Assembly: GCF_014648035.1 (NCBI RefSeq)
Contig: NZ_BMQI01000045.1
Coordinates: 1-43,998 of the forward strand
DNA: 43,998 nt
Source: Shewanella algicola
GTDB taxonomy: Bacteria > Pseudomonadota > Gammaproteobacteria > Enterobacterales > Shewanellaceae
Reading direction: 5' to 3'
Positions within the stretch are counted from its first letter, which is position 1. Each line of letters begins with the position of its first letter. The position numbers and the translations under genes are program-made. The notes below the pieces were generated by a model. It was not told the DNA's origin. It saw only the letters and a list, made by a program, of their open reading frames with translations, and ran no database searches. This document shows positions 15,650-24,430 of the stretch, piece by piece.

Positions 15650-16182
15650 TATTCTGCTCCAATTGATGCCAAGGTTTGAATAATGTAGTCGGCTGCTTGT
15701 ACTCGCATTTCTTTTAGCAACAATTCCATTTCACGACTTTTTGCTAATGCGGTCCGTGGATCGTCTTGGTAGTCACGACGAATTTCGGTGTCAAACTCTT
15801 GCGGCTCTTCTCCCGGTAGTGTGACCGAGTAATGGACAACATAAATGAGTTCGTATTCTGCAACGTTACCGGTTGGGTATAGCGACAAGGTGGCACGTTC
15901 TAATGTGTCGTTAATTAAGCGCAATGTCGGTGTTTTATCAGCGGCATTAACAAGGGTAATTCTGTTAATGCGTAAGCGGTCACGTACAAGGCGGGTTAAT
16001 TCGCTGTATTCGTCGCTACTGCTTAAGTGCAGTTCGGCTAACTCAGCAGGAATTGAGTAACTGCGCTGCAGTTTAAAACCGCAACCGGCAGTGGTCAGTA
16101 GTACCAGGGTCATTATGGCTAAACAGATTTTTTTGGCTAGCATAGTGAGGGGAGGCATCCTTGTATATTGCATGGTTAACAT
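15649..16182 (-). CDS. lptE: LPS-assembly lipoprotein LptE
   Basis: LptE plugs the LptD barrel and helps deliver LPS to the outer leaflet. A lipoprotein signal ends T-T-A-G-C, and the mature protein begins C-G-F-K-L-Q-R, the family's hallmark. The remaining alternating strands and long C-terminal helix fit LptE. The start is uncertain. ATG 16182 has GGTAAG at a good distance but gives a long n-region. ATG 16143 gives a compact 20-residue signal but lacks a clear ribosome-binding site. In enterobacteria lptE directly follows leuS. Here a ~276-bp repeat element separates them, so transcription of the lptE operon may need its own promoter. Confidence 0.9.
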   Translation of the reverse strand: MLTMQYTRMPPLTMLAKKICLAIMTLVLLTTAGCGFKLQRSYSIPAELAELHLSSSDEYSELTRLVRDRLRINRITLVNAADKTPTLRLINDTLERATLSLYPTGNVAEYELIYVVHYSVTLPGEEPQEFDTEIRRDYQDDPRTALAKSREMELLLKEMRVQAADYIIQTLASIGAE

Positions 16183-16227
16183 AAATAACTTACCGCTATT
16201 TTACTAGGATAAGTTATTTTACTGCTA

Positions 16228-16503
16228 GGGCCTGTTGATCTTTGTTGGTTGAATTTTGTTCGAGTTAAAAACGTTATAATCGAGGCGAATGGATTGATGC
16301 CTAGTCATCTAAGCAAAATCCATTCAACAAAGAGTAAAACGTTTTTAGCCGAACCCTTCGGGCAGCGTTTGTTGGCCATTTTTACCGCGTTATCGACTTT
16401 TTATGTAGAATAACTACACCTCTAAGTCTCTGCTGCGCAGTTGTAAATGTGAGTAATGGCCAACAATTCGCTGCAAAAACAACATTGAAAGATCAACAGA
16501 CCC
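16228..16503. repeat. ~276-bp structured inverted-repeat (MITE/intergenic repeat) element
   Basis: The ends are 16-bp inverted repeats with one difference (16228-16243 against 16488-16503, GGGYCTGTTGATCTTT). A second inverted pair lies inside (16363-16380 with 16455-16473). Around 16262-16350 are further nested complements (the AAAAACGTT and GAATGGAT arms). There is no open frame of note. It fills the leuS-lptE gap. The shape is that of a non-autonomous inverted-repeat element. I recall similar sequence from Shewanella and vibrio intergenic regions but cannot verify that here. Confidence 0.65.
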
Positions 16504-16514
16504 AAATAATATTA

Positions 16515-16547
16515 CAACCTGTGAGAGTTGCTCACTCCCACAGGTTG
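16515..16547 (-). terminator. Possible terminator after leuS
   Basis: A 9-bp stem (16515-16523 with 16539-16547) lies about 20 bases after the leuS stop. The following minus-strand sequence is AT-rich without a clean T-run, so termination may be weak. Confidence 0.45.
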
Positions 16548-16566
16548 TTGCCGTTGTGGTTAACGA

Positions 16567-19158
16567 TTAATTAGCCACAATGCTTAACAGTTTGCCAGGC
16601 ACGTAAATCACTTTACGTATGCTTAAGCCTTCTGTGTGCTTCTGTACATGCTCGTCACTCATGCCAAGTGCTTCAACATCTTCTTTAGATGCATCTGCTG
16701 CTACGGTGATTTTTGCACGCACTTTACCGTTCACTTGAACCACAATCAGTTTACTGTCTTCAACTAATGCTGATTCATCAACTTCTGGCCAGCGGCTGTC
16801 TTCGATGTTGTTTTGGTTACCCAGTTCTTTCCACACGGTAAAGGCAATGTGCGGCACGATTGGGTAAAGAAGACGTGTCACTGCAGAAAGCGCCTCAGCA
16901 AGTAAGGCACGGTCTTGTACGCTTTCTTGTGGTGCTTTTAATAAGTGATTCATCAATTCCATTACTGACGCAACAGCAGTGTTAAACATTTGACGACGCG
17001 CGATGTCATCACTGACTTTTGCAATCGTTTTATGTAGTTCACGGCGCAACGCTTTTTGGTTCGCGTTTAATTTGCTGGCATCAAGTGCTTCTGTTGGGCC
17101 TGCTGCTACATGATCGCTGGCCAGTTTCCAGAAACGCTTAATAAAGCGGTGCGCTCCTTCAACGCCAGACTCTTGCCACTCAAGTGTCAGCTCTGGAGGT
17201 GATGCGAACATCATAAATAAACGGACGGTGTCAGCACCGTATTTTTCGACCATTACTTGTGGGTCGATACCGTTATTTTTTGACTTAGACATCTTGCTCA
17301 TACCGGTGTAAACCAGTTCATTGCCTTTGCTGTCTACGGCTTTAAGAATACGGCCTTTATCGTCTTTTTCTTCTACGGTCACTTCTAAAGGTGACACCCA
17401 TACTCGGGCACCTTTTTCATTGGTGTAGTAGTAAGCGTCAGCCAATACCATGCCTTGAGTTAATAGCTGTTTAGCTGGCTCATTACTGTTAACTAAACCG
17501 GCATCACGTAATAACTTGTGGAAAAAACGGAAGTAAAGCAAGTGCATACAAGCGTGTTCAATACCACCAATGTATTGATCGACAGGTAACCAGTAGTTGG
17601 CTTTAGCAGGGTCTAACATCTCATCTGCATGTGGACTACAGTAACGTGCGTAGTACCAAGATGACTCCATAAAGGTGTCAAAGGTATCGGTTTCACGCAG
17701 TGCTGGTTGGCCGTCGACAGTGGTTTCTGCCCATGCTTTATCAGCTTTAATTGGGCTTTGAATCCCGTCCATGATCACATCTTCTGGCAAAATCACTGGC
17801 AGTTGATCTTCAGGTGTAGGGATAACGCTGCCGTCAGCTAAAGTGACCATAGGGATAGGTGCACCCCAGTAACGCTGGCGAGAAACGCCCCAATCACGTA
17901 GACGGTAATTAACCTGACGCTTACCTTTACCTTCAGCGGTTAAGCGCGCGTCGATGGCATCAAATGCTGCTTGAAACGCTAGGCCGTCTAATTCAGGGAA
18001 AGCGTCACCAGAATTAAACACCACGCCTTTGTCAGTGAAGGCTTCTTTGCTTACGTCTAACTCGCCTTCAAGAGGTTTAATGACCGCTTCAATGGCTAAA
18101 TTGTACTTAGTGGCAAACTCATAATCGCGTTGATCATGTGCAGGCACAGACATTACCGCACCCGTGCCGTAATTCATCAATACAAAGTTAGCGACCCAAA
18201 TTGGCACAAGTTTGCCTGAAATTGGGTGAACTGCGTTGAAACCGGTTGCAACGCCTTTTTTCTCCATAGAGGCCATGGCGGCTTCGGTAGTGTCAGCGTT
18301 TTTACATTCTTCTAAAAACTCAGCTAATTGCGGGTTGTTTTCAGCGGCTTGTATTGCAAGTGGGTGACCGGCTGCAATGGCAACATAGGTCACGCCCATT
18401 AATGTATCAGGACGAGTGGTATAGATATCAAAGCTGTCGTCACTGTCAGCGACTGCAAAGGTCATTTCGATACCTTCACTACGGCCAATCCAGTTACGTT
18501 GCATGGCTTTAACCTGTTCAGGCCAGCCATCTAATGTATCGATGTCGTTAAGCAGCTCTTCTGCATAATCTGTGATTTTAATAAACCACTGTGGGATCTC
18601 TTTTTGCACCACGGGAGTGTCACAGCGCCAGCAACAACCGTCTTGTACTTGCTCGTTAGCCAGTACAGTTTCGTCATTTGGACACCAGTTTACTGATGAG
18701 GTTTTTTTGTACACTAGGCCTTTTTCATACAACTTAGTGAAAAACCACTGTTCCCAACGATAATACTCAGGAGTACAAGTGGCAATTTCACGGCTCCAGT
18801 CATAACCAAAGCCTAATAATTTAAGCTGGTTTTTCATGTAGTCGATGTTTTCGTATGTCCATGGCGCAGGAGACGTCTTGTTATTGATCGCGGCATTTTC
18901 TGCAGGTAGACCAAATGAGTCCCAACCGATCGGTTGCAAAACATTTTTACCTTGCAAACGTTGATATCGTGCCACAACATCACCTATGGTGTAGTTACGG
19001 ACGTGGCCCATGTGAAGACGACCTGAAGGATACGGGAACATAGAAAGACAATAGAATTTCTCTTTGCTTTCATCTTCAGTGACTTCAAAGGTTTTATGTT
19101 CTTGCCAGTGCGTTTGCACTAAGGCTTCAATTTCTGAGGGATTATATTGCTCTTGCAT
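16567..19158 (-). CDS. leuS: Leucyl-tRNA synthetase
   Basis: An 863-residue class I aminoacyl-tRNA synthetase that charges tRNA-Leu and edits mischarged norvaline and isoleucine. The HIGH motif appears as P-Y-P-S-G-R-L-H-M-G-H (42-52) and the KMSKS motif as M-S-K-M-S-K-S-K-N-N-G near residue 620. The zinc-ribbon C-P-N-D and C-C-W-R-C elements are at ~160-180. The CP1 editing domain with T-T-R-P-D-T lies in between. An earlier in-frame ATG at 19176 adds six residues. I use 19158 because the protein then begins M-Q-E-Q-Y like E. coli LeuS. Confidence 0.98.
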   Translation of the reverse strand: MQEQYNPSEIEALVQTHWQEHKTFEVTEDESKEKFYCLSMFPYPSGRLHMGHVRNYTIGDVVARYQRLQGKNVLQPIGWDSFGLPAENAAINNKTSPAPWTYENIDYMKNQLKLLGFGYDWSREIATCTPEYYRWEQWFFTKLYEKGLVYKKTSSVNWCPNDETVLANEQVQDGCCWRCDTPVVQKEIPQWFIKITDYAEELLNDIDTLDGWPEQVKAMQRNWIGRSEGIEMTFAVADSDDSFDIYTTRPDTLMGVTYVAIAAGHPLAIQAAENNPQLAEFLEECKNADTTEAAMASMEKKGVATGFNAVHPISGKLVPIWVANFVLMNYGTGAVMSVPAHDQRDYEFATKYNLAIEAVIKPLEGELDVSKEAFTDKGVVFNSGDAFPELDGLAFQAAFDAIDARLTAEGKGKRQVNYRLRDWGVSRQRYWGAPIPMVTLADGSVIPTPEDQLPVILPEDVIMDGIQSPIKADKAWAETTVDGQPALRETDTFDTFMESSWYYARYCSPHADEMLDPAKANYWLPVDQYIGGIEHACMHLLYFRFFHKLLRDAGLVNSNEPAKQLLTQGMVLADAYYYTNEKGARVWVSPLEVTVEEKDDKGRILKAVDSKGNELVYTGMSKMSKSKNNGIDPQVMVEKYGADTVRLFMMFASPPELTLEWQESGVEGAHRFIKRFWKLASDHVAAGPTEALDASKLNANQKALRRELHKTIAKVSDDIARRQMFNTAVASVMELMNHLLKAPQESVQDRALLAEALSAVTRLLYPIVPHIAFTVWKELGNQNNIEDSRWPEVDESALVEDSKLIVVQVNGKVRAKITVAADASKEDVEALGMSDEHVQKHTEGLSIRKVIYVPGKLLSIVAN

Positions 19159-19278
19159 CAATCTATTTCCGGCCATGCCGCCTATTGTTTGATCTAACGC
19201 TCAACAGCGCGATTTATAACTGCATAGAATAAACCAGAAGTGATCTATTAAAAAGGTGCGTATTAAGGAGTATTACCT

Positions 19279-19779
19279 ATGAGTGGAAAAAGTTCAGCAC
19301 TATTAGCCTTATATCAATCACTATTTGAACAGGTGAAAACCACGTTCGATCAAGATAACTCATTGACAGCTAAAAGTTTGTTTGAGTATGTCACCAAAGG
19401 AAAAGCCTATCTACAACTAAAATCAAATGCCGATGAAGAAGAGTTAGCTTTAGTAGAAGAATTTTTAAAGCGAGACATTGCCAACTTTTTAAATGAGAAA
19501 AATGAAGACAATTTGAGTCTCAGCCCGACAGTCATTGGTATTGAGAACACATTATGGCAATGGCTCAGTGAAATTACCGACAGAAGCCAGGTTGAATGGC
19601 ATGAACTATTACAAGATTTTAAGCATCATGGGGTTTATAAATCTGGGGAAATCATTAACCAAGGTAAATTGACGTGCAATAAGTGCGGTCACGAAATGCA
19701 AATCGATTTTCCTGGGGTAATCCCCGAATGTCCTAAGTGTGACAATAATGAGTTTTCACGCGAGCCGCTCACACCATAA
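19279..19779 (+). CDS. ybeL: Zinc-ribbon protein YbeL (DUF1451)
   Basis: A 166-residue cytosolic protein, divergent from leuS, as in E. coli. The N-terminal ~110 residues are mostly charged helices. The C-terminus is a four-cysteine zinc ribbon, Cys133-x2-Cys136 and Cys151-x2-Cys154. Its function is unknown. Similar ribbons serve nucleic-acid binding or protein contacts. AAGGAG lies 11 bases before the ATG. Confidence 0.9.
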   Translation: MSGKSSALLALYQSLFEQVKTTFDQDNSLTAKSLFEYVTKGKAYLQLKSNADEEELALVEEFLKRDIANFLNEKNEDNLSLSPTVIGIENTLWQWLSEITDRSQVEWHELLQDFKHHGVYKSGEIINQGKLTCNKCGHEMQIDFPGVIPECPKCDNNEFSREPLTP

Positions 19780-19797
19780 AAGCTATGGTTAGCGAGG

Positions 19798-20088
19798 TTA
19801 AAACTCGACTCGGTAACGGCAATGATGACTGCTGCTGTTACCGATCATTTCATCGTATGCCGTTTGAATTTCTATCATGGCGTAATGGATCCCTTGCTGT
19901 TTAAGTAATTCCTCCGCTTGTGTAATGGAATTAAGGCTCATTAGCTTACCTGTTTTATCACGAGCACTTTTAAAGTTCCCTTGCTCATCTTCTATCCCAA
20001 GTAAGTAATGGTTTGAATCAGCATAACTGATAATGGTTGGATGTTGCGCTTGCTGGCTAATGGCTGACTTTATCTCTGATAGTTGCAT
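19798..20088 (-). CDS. DUF6482-family protein
   Basis: A 96-residue protein without signal or membrane segment. It shows a predicted alpha/beta pattern: helix, S-Y-A-D-S-N-H-Y-L-L-G-I strand, S-L-N-S-I-T-Q-A-E-E-L-L-K-Q helix and a last strand A-M-I-E-I-Q-T-A-Y-D-E-M-I-G. Such small proteins are known from marine gammaproteobacteria without an assigned role. An in-frame ATG exists 19 codons earlier. I chose 20088 because GGAGG precedes it at ideal spacing. It converges on ybeL with an 18-base gap. Confidence 0.7.
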   Translation of the reverse strand: MQLSEIKSAISQQAQHPTIISYADSNHYLLGIEDEQGNFKSARDKTGKLMSLNSITQAEELLKQQGIHYAMIEIQTAYDEMIGNSSSHHCRYRVEF

Positions 20089-20194
20089 AATCACCTCCAA
20101 TGGCTGTGTATTAGCTATTACGTTTCTTAAGTTAATATAGTTCAATATTTAACCATGCCAGCTGTTTAAACGGGAATAGGAGTAAGCACGAGAT

Positions 20195-20229
20195 AAAAAA
20201 ATAGGTTACCTCAACGAGATAACCTATTT
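20195..20229 (-). terminator. Terminator of the miaB-lnt block
   Basis: A 10-bp stem (20199-20208 with 20220-20229) lies 16 bases after lnt. The A-run at 20195-20201 gives a U-run on the minus-strand transcript. Confidence 0.8.
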
Positions 20230-20244
20230 AGGTTATGATTAACG

Positions 20245-21813
20245 TTAACGGTTTTTACGCAGATAATTTGCAACGCCAAGTAATATCAAAAAGCCGCATA
20301 ATATTAGCAGAGGCAATTGACCTATTTTTTTAAACCAGGTTTCGCCTGTGTATAGCGCCACATTTGCCACCAGTACGCCAGTTTCAAATTGCGGAATCGC
20401 ATCGGTAATACGGCCGTGGGGGTCAACGACAGCGGTGACACCATTATTGGTACCACGTAGCAGGGGTTTACCCATTTCAATTGCGCGCATCTGGGCTATT
20501 TCCATGTGCTGTAATGGCCCGTTAGATGCGCCAAACCAAGCATCGTTTGAAACCGTCAATAGCATGTCTGTTTGATTGGTTACACTCGCTCTAACCTGCT
20601 CTGGAAACACTATTTCATAACAAATGGCTGGAGCAATATGGTAACCCACTGCGGTAAGGTTTTTTTGGGTATATTCACCCCGTTGAAACGATGACATGGG
20701 TAAATTAAAAAGCGGGGCGATGGGACGCAGTAAGTCACCAAAAGGCACAAACTCGCCTATAGGCAGCAAATGGTGCTTTTTAAACTCATTAGTGCCATTG
20801 ACGAGGTAGTCTGGGCTCTGTTGCTGCTTTTGATTATGGTTACCCAATACAATCAGTGAGTTAAAATAGTCATCTTGCTGGTGGCTAATAATGCCGGTGA
20901 TGATGGCAGTATTATTGATGTTGGCCACTTGGTTGGCGTTGAGTAAAAAGTCTTCGACCATAACTTCAGGCGCCGGTATTGCAGCTTCTGGCCAAATGAC
21001 AATATCTACACTTGATGTTTCATCAAACTGAGCGCGAGTGAGATCCATGTATTTCAGCATGGTTGGCCACAATGCGTCGGGCTCCCACTTCATGCTTTGG
21101 GAAATGTTACCTTGCACTAAGGCAACTTTGACAGACTTTCCGCTTGGCGCGATGGGATTTAGCTGCGGTGCAGCCCATGCACTTAACGCTACAATTGGGA
21201 TAATAATTAACACAGGTAATAGGCGTTTTTGTGTGAGTAACATTAATGCACCAGCGACGAGGGCAATAATAAAACTCAGCCCAAGCGCGCCAATAAAACT
21301 GGCTAGCTCACTTAATGGCCCAAGTGTTTGGCTGTAACCTGCCCATATCCACGGGAATCCGGTTAAAACCCAACCTCTTAACCATTCAGTTAATACCCAT
21401 AATGCTGGAAATAAGCCTAAATAGGTTAAATATGGGGATAAGGTGTGTTTACGTGTTTTAGATAGTTTACTGAGTAAATAGCCACACAGAGCAGGGTAAA
21501 TGGCTAAATACAGCGCCAAAATAGCCATTAATGCCATCGACACTACAATGGGCATGCCGCCAAAGGTATCAATACTGACATGCACCCAGCTGATACCCAC
21601 AACAAAGCAACCAAAACCAAAAATTAGCCAGTAATATAAGCTGTGTTTAGCCGTTAATGATTGGCTTTGCCATAGCGCAAAAGTCAGTGCGAGCGGGAAA
21701 GCGGCCCAAATTTCATAAGGCGCAAAAGATAATGCAGTGCTGGCGCCAGCAATAAATGCTGTCACCAGACTGGCAATACTCAAGTTAGAGTATACAGATT
21801 GATTGTTTAACAC
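20245..21813 (-). CDS. lnt: Apolipoprotein N-acyltransferase
   Basis: A 522-residue inner-membrane enzyme that adds the third acyl chain to lipoproteins. About six to seven transmembrane segments occupy ~1-215. The periplasmic nitrilase-like domain follows, with the catalytic triad Glu276 (W-P-E-A), Lys346 (in K-x-H-L-L-P-I-G-E) and Cys397 (A-I-C-Y-E). A final transmembrane segment closes the protein. It is the last gene after corC, only three bases away. Its substrates in this window would include RlpA, LptE and LolB. Confidence 0.97.
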   Translation of the reverse strand: MLNNQSVYSNLSIASLVTAFIAGASTALSFAPYEIWAAFPLALTFALWQSQSLTAKHSLYYWLIFGFGCFVVGISWVHVSIDTFGGMPIVVSMALMAILALYLAIYPALCGYLLSKLSKTRKHTLSPYLTYLGLFPALWVLTEWLRGWVLTGFPWIWAGYSQTLGPLSELASFIGALGLSFIIALVAGALMLLTQKRLLPVLIIIPIVALSAWAAPQLNPIAPSGKSVKVALVQGNISQSMKWEPDALWPTMLKYMDLTRAQFDETSSVDIVIWPEAAIPAPEVMVEDFLLNANQVANINNTAIITGIISHQQDDYFNSLIVLGNHNQKQQQSPDYLVNGTNEFKKHHLLPIGEFVPFGDLLRPIAPLFNLPMSSFQRGEYTQKNLTAVGYHIAPAICYEIVFPEQVRASVTNQTDMLLTVSNDAWFGASNGPLQHMEIAQMRAIEMGKPLLRGTNNGVTAVVDPHGRITDAIPQFETGVLVANVALYTGETWFKKIGQLPLLILCGFLILLGVANYLRKNR

Positions 21814-21816
21814 GAT

Positions 21817-22695
21817 TTAGTCGTCGAGTTCTTCGCTAAGATTAGGGTCGGGTAGCTTAACACGAAGTTGCACTAAGCGGCGGTTATCTGCGTTGATGAC
21901 TTTGAACTCAATATTGTCAATAACAATACTTTCGTTACGCTCAGGCAAATGACCAAAGGCATGTGAGACTAAACCACCAACGGTATCGAACTCTTCATCG
22001 CTAAACTGAGTACCGCACGCTTCATTAAAGTCGTCAATTTCAGTTAAGGCTTTAACCATGAATACCGTATTGCTGAGCTTTTTAATTTCGGTGTCTTCTA
22101 CTGAGTTATGGTCAAATTCGTCTTCAATTTCACCAACGATTTCTTCCAAAATATCTTCAATAGTCACAAGACCTGATACGCCGCCGTATTCATCTACCAC
22201 AATTGCCATATGATAACGTTGCGAGCGGAATTCTTTAAGGAGTACGTCGACACGTTTGCTTTCAGGCACCACTACTGCTGGGCGGATCACTTGTGCAAGA
22301 GTAAAAGGATCATCAGACTGTTTAAAACCGAATTTGATCAAATCTTTAGCGAGTAAAATACCCTCGATATGATCTTTATCTTCATTGACGACGGGGAAGC
22401 GCGAGTGGCCTGAGTCGATAACCGTTTCTAACAATTGTTCGACGCTACAGTCTATTTGAATGGTCACTATCTGTGCACGTGGGATCATAATGTCACGCAC
22501 ACGAAGGTCGGAAACCTCTAATACACCTTTAATCATTTCGCGAGTGTCTTCGGTTATCAGGTCGCGCATTTCAGCGCCTGCTATGACCTCGACTAAGTCT
22601 TCGCGATTTTGAGGTTCGCCCTGAAATAATTGGTTGATTTTATCGAACCAGCTTCTCTTGTGGGCGCTTGTACTCGGGGGGATATCGTCACTCAT
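21817..22695 (-). CDS. corC: CBS-domain CorC/HlyC-family protein YbeX
   Basis: A 292-residue cytosolic protein. It has a short N-terminal segment, paired CBS domains (~65-195, including R-D-I-M-I-P-R and V-D-E-Y-G-G-V-S-G-L-V-T-I-E-D) and a C-terminal CorC_HlyC domain. The name CorC comes from cobalt/magnesium efflux phenotypes in Salmonella. In E. coli, YbeX has been linked to ribosome metabolism, which fits the neighbouring ybeY and phoH. The direct activity is not settled. Confidence 0.93.
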   Translation of the reverse strand: MSDDIPPSTSAHKRSWFDKINQLFQGEPQNREDLVEVIAGAEMRDLITEDTREMIKGVLEVSDLRVRDIMIPRAQIVTIQIDCSVEQLLETVIDSGHSRFPVVNEDKDHIEGILLAKDLIKFGFKQSDDPFTLAQVIRPAVVVPESKRVDVLLKEFRSQRYHMAIVVDEYGGVSGLVTIEDILEEIVGEIEDEFDHNSVEDTEIKKLSNTVFMVKALTEIDDFNEACGTQFSDEEFDTVGGLVSHAFGHLPERNESIVIDNIEFKVINADNRRLVQLRVKLPDPNLSEELDD

Positions 22696-22740
22696 AATAT
22701 TTTTATAAACTTGTCTATCTACCAGATAAATATCGTTTAT

Positions 22741-23208
22741 TTATGCTTCCTTATAGGGGTCTGTAAAACCTAAGCCTTCAACAAGTTGGGTCTCTAATGA
22801 CTCCATCTCATCGGCTTCCTCGTCGATAATATGGTCATAACCTAGCAAATGCAAGCAGCCGTGTATGACCATGTGTGCCCAATGGGCATTTAAGGGTTTA
22901 TTTTGCTCGGTAGCCTCTTGTTCAACAACCTTTGCGCAAATCACTAAATCACCTAAAAGTGGTAGTTCTACTTCTGGCGGAGCCTCAAAGGGAAAAGACA
23001 ATACATTAGTGGGTTTGTCTTTGCCGCGATAAGTACTATTTAGTTGTTGGCTTTCGGCTATTTCGACGACTCTAATCGTCAACTCAACCTCTGGCATGGT
23101 TTGACCAATAGCGGTGCGCACCCAGGTTTCAAACTCTGCTTGTGTTGGCAGATTTGAGGCTTCGATTGCAATTTGCAGATCGAGATCTAATTTGATTACT
23201 TGGCTCAT
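22741..23208 (-). CDS. ybeY: Endoribonuclease YbeY
   Basis: A 155-residue metal-dependent RNase involved in 16S rRNA 3'-end maturation and ribosome quality control. The zinc motif H3XH5XH-type is H-x3-H-x5-H, with His116, His120 and His126 in H-G-C-L-H-L-L-G-Y-D-H. Its start overlaps the end of phoH by four bases, indicating coupled translation. Length equals the E. coli protein. Confidence 0.97.
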   Translation of the reverse strand: MSQVIKLDLDLQIAIEASNLPTQAEFETWVRTAIGQTMPEVELTIRVVEIAESQQLNSTYRGKDKPTNVLSFPFEAPPEVELPLLGDLVICAKVVEQEATEQNKPLNAHWAHMVIHGCLHLLGYDHIIDEEADEMESLETQLVEGLGFTDPYKEA

Positions 23209-24269
23209 TGGGCCGGGTCCTGCTTATCTTGTTGTTGGCGTTTTTGCTCGCGCTCGCGGTAAGCTTGCTCTTTTGCCGCTTTTTCGATTTGCTCTTGCTG
23301 CTCAAACGCCTCGTAGGCTTCAACAATTCGTGCTACTACAGGGTGACGCACCACATCTTGGGCAATAAAGAAGTTAAAGCTGATTTCTGGTACTTCACTT
23401 AATACTTCAATTGCGTGGCGAAGTCCTGATTTTTGGCTGCGAGGTAAATCGATTTGAGTAATGTCGCCGGTGATCACCGCGCGTGAATTAAAACCAATAC
23501 GGGTTAAGAACATTTTCATTTGTTCAACCGTGGTGTTTTGGCTTTCATCTAAAATAATAAATGCATCGTTGAGTGTACGACCGCGCATGTAAGCCAGTGG
23601 GGCGACTTCAATTACGCTGCGTTCAATCAGTTTTTCTACTTTCTCAAAGCCCATCATTTCAAACAGTGCATCGTAAAGCGGACGTAAATAAGGGTCGACT
23701 TTTTGGCTTAAATCACCGGGTAAAAATCCCAGTTTTTCACCGGCTTCTACCGCTGGGCGAGTCAGTAAAATACGGCGCACTTCTTGGCGTTCGTAGGCAT
23801 CTACTGCGGCGGCAACGGCTAAATAGGTTTTGCCTGTACCGGCTGGGCCAATACCAAAGCTGATGTCGTGGCGGGTAATATTGTGCATGTACACGCTTTG
23901 ATTTGGCGTGCGCGGCTTAATCACGCCACGTTTGGTTTTAATGTGTACACCGCTGTCATCGTTCTCTTGTTCTGCTTCAAGATTGATCGCTTCTTGAATG
24001 GCTAAGTGGACGACTTCGGGTTCTAAATCTGGGGTGCTGCCTTTGACTGTTTGGGTTTCGATATACAGTTGGCGCAATAAATTATTAGCATTTAAGGCAT
24101 TACGCGGTAGGCCAACAATAGTGAAGTGATTATTTTTGTGAATAATCTCTACACCTAAACGACGTTCGAGCTGTTTAATATTGTCATCAAATGGGCCACA
24201 TAATGAGGCTAAACGGCGCGTATCTGAAGGTTCTAGATACAAGTTCATGGTAGTGACTTTAGTGGTCAA
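23205..24269 (-). CDS. ybeZ: PhoH-like ATPase YbeZ
   Basis: A 354-residue P-loop ATPase. Walker A is G-P-A-G-T-G-K-T at 141-148 and Walker B is A-F-I-I-L-D-E-S. The N-terminal region (L-C-G-P-F-D-D-N-I-K-Q-L-E) and the C-terminal glutamine- and lysine-rich tail match the family. YbeZ interacts with YbeY and probably acts with it in rRNA processing. The gene lies between miaB and ybeY as in enterobacteria. Confidence 0.96.
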   Translation of the reverse strand: MTTKVTTMNLYLEPSDTRRLASLCGPFDDNIKQLERRLGVEIIHKNNHFTIVGLPRNALNANNLLRQLYIETQTVKGSTPDLEPEVVHLAIQEAINLEAEQENDDSGVHIKTKRGVIKPRTPNQSVYMHNITRHDISFGIGPAGTGKTYLAVAAAVDAYERQEVRRILLTRPAVEAGEKLGFLPGDLSQKVDPYLRPLYDALFEMMGFEKVEKLIERSVIEVAPLAYMRGRTLNDAFIILDESQNTTVEQMKMFLTRIGFNSRAVITGDITQIDLPRSQKSGLRHAIEVLSEVPEISFNFFIAQDVVRHPVVARIVEAYEAFEQQEQIEKAAKEQAYREREQKRQQQDKQDPAQ

Positions 24270-24380
24270 ATAAGGCTCCAGTGCTTAGTCGAAAACGACA
24301 TAAAATGAATATGACTCGCAATATAGACAGTTTACGAGTGTCTTTATTGAATTACCATAATATGCCGATTTTTTGGCAAA

Positions 24381-24408
24381 AATAAAGGCGGACTAGCCGC
24401 CTTTATTA
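24381..24408 (-). terminator. Terminator of miaB
   Basis: An 11-bp stem (AATAAAGGCGG and its complement), followed by a U-rich stretch on the minus strand (from 24380 downwards). It lies between miaB and ybeZ, so ybeZ-ybeY-corC-lnt probably has its own promoter in 24270-24380. Confidence 0.75.
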
Positions 24409-24430
24409 CTGCATCCACAATCAAGCAGGC

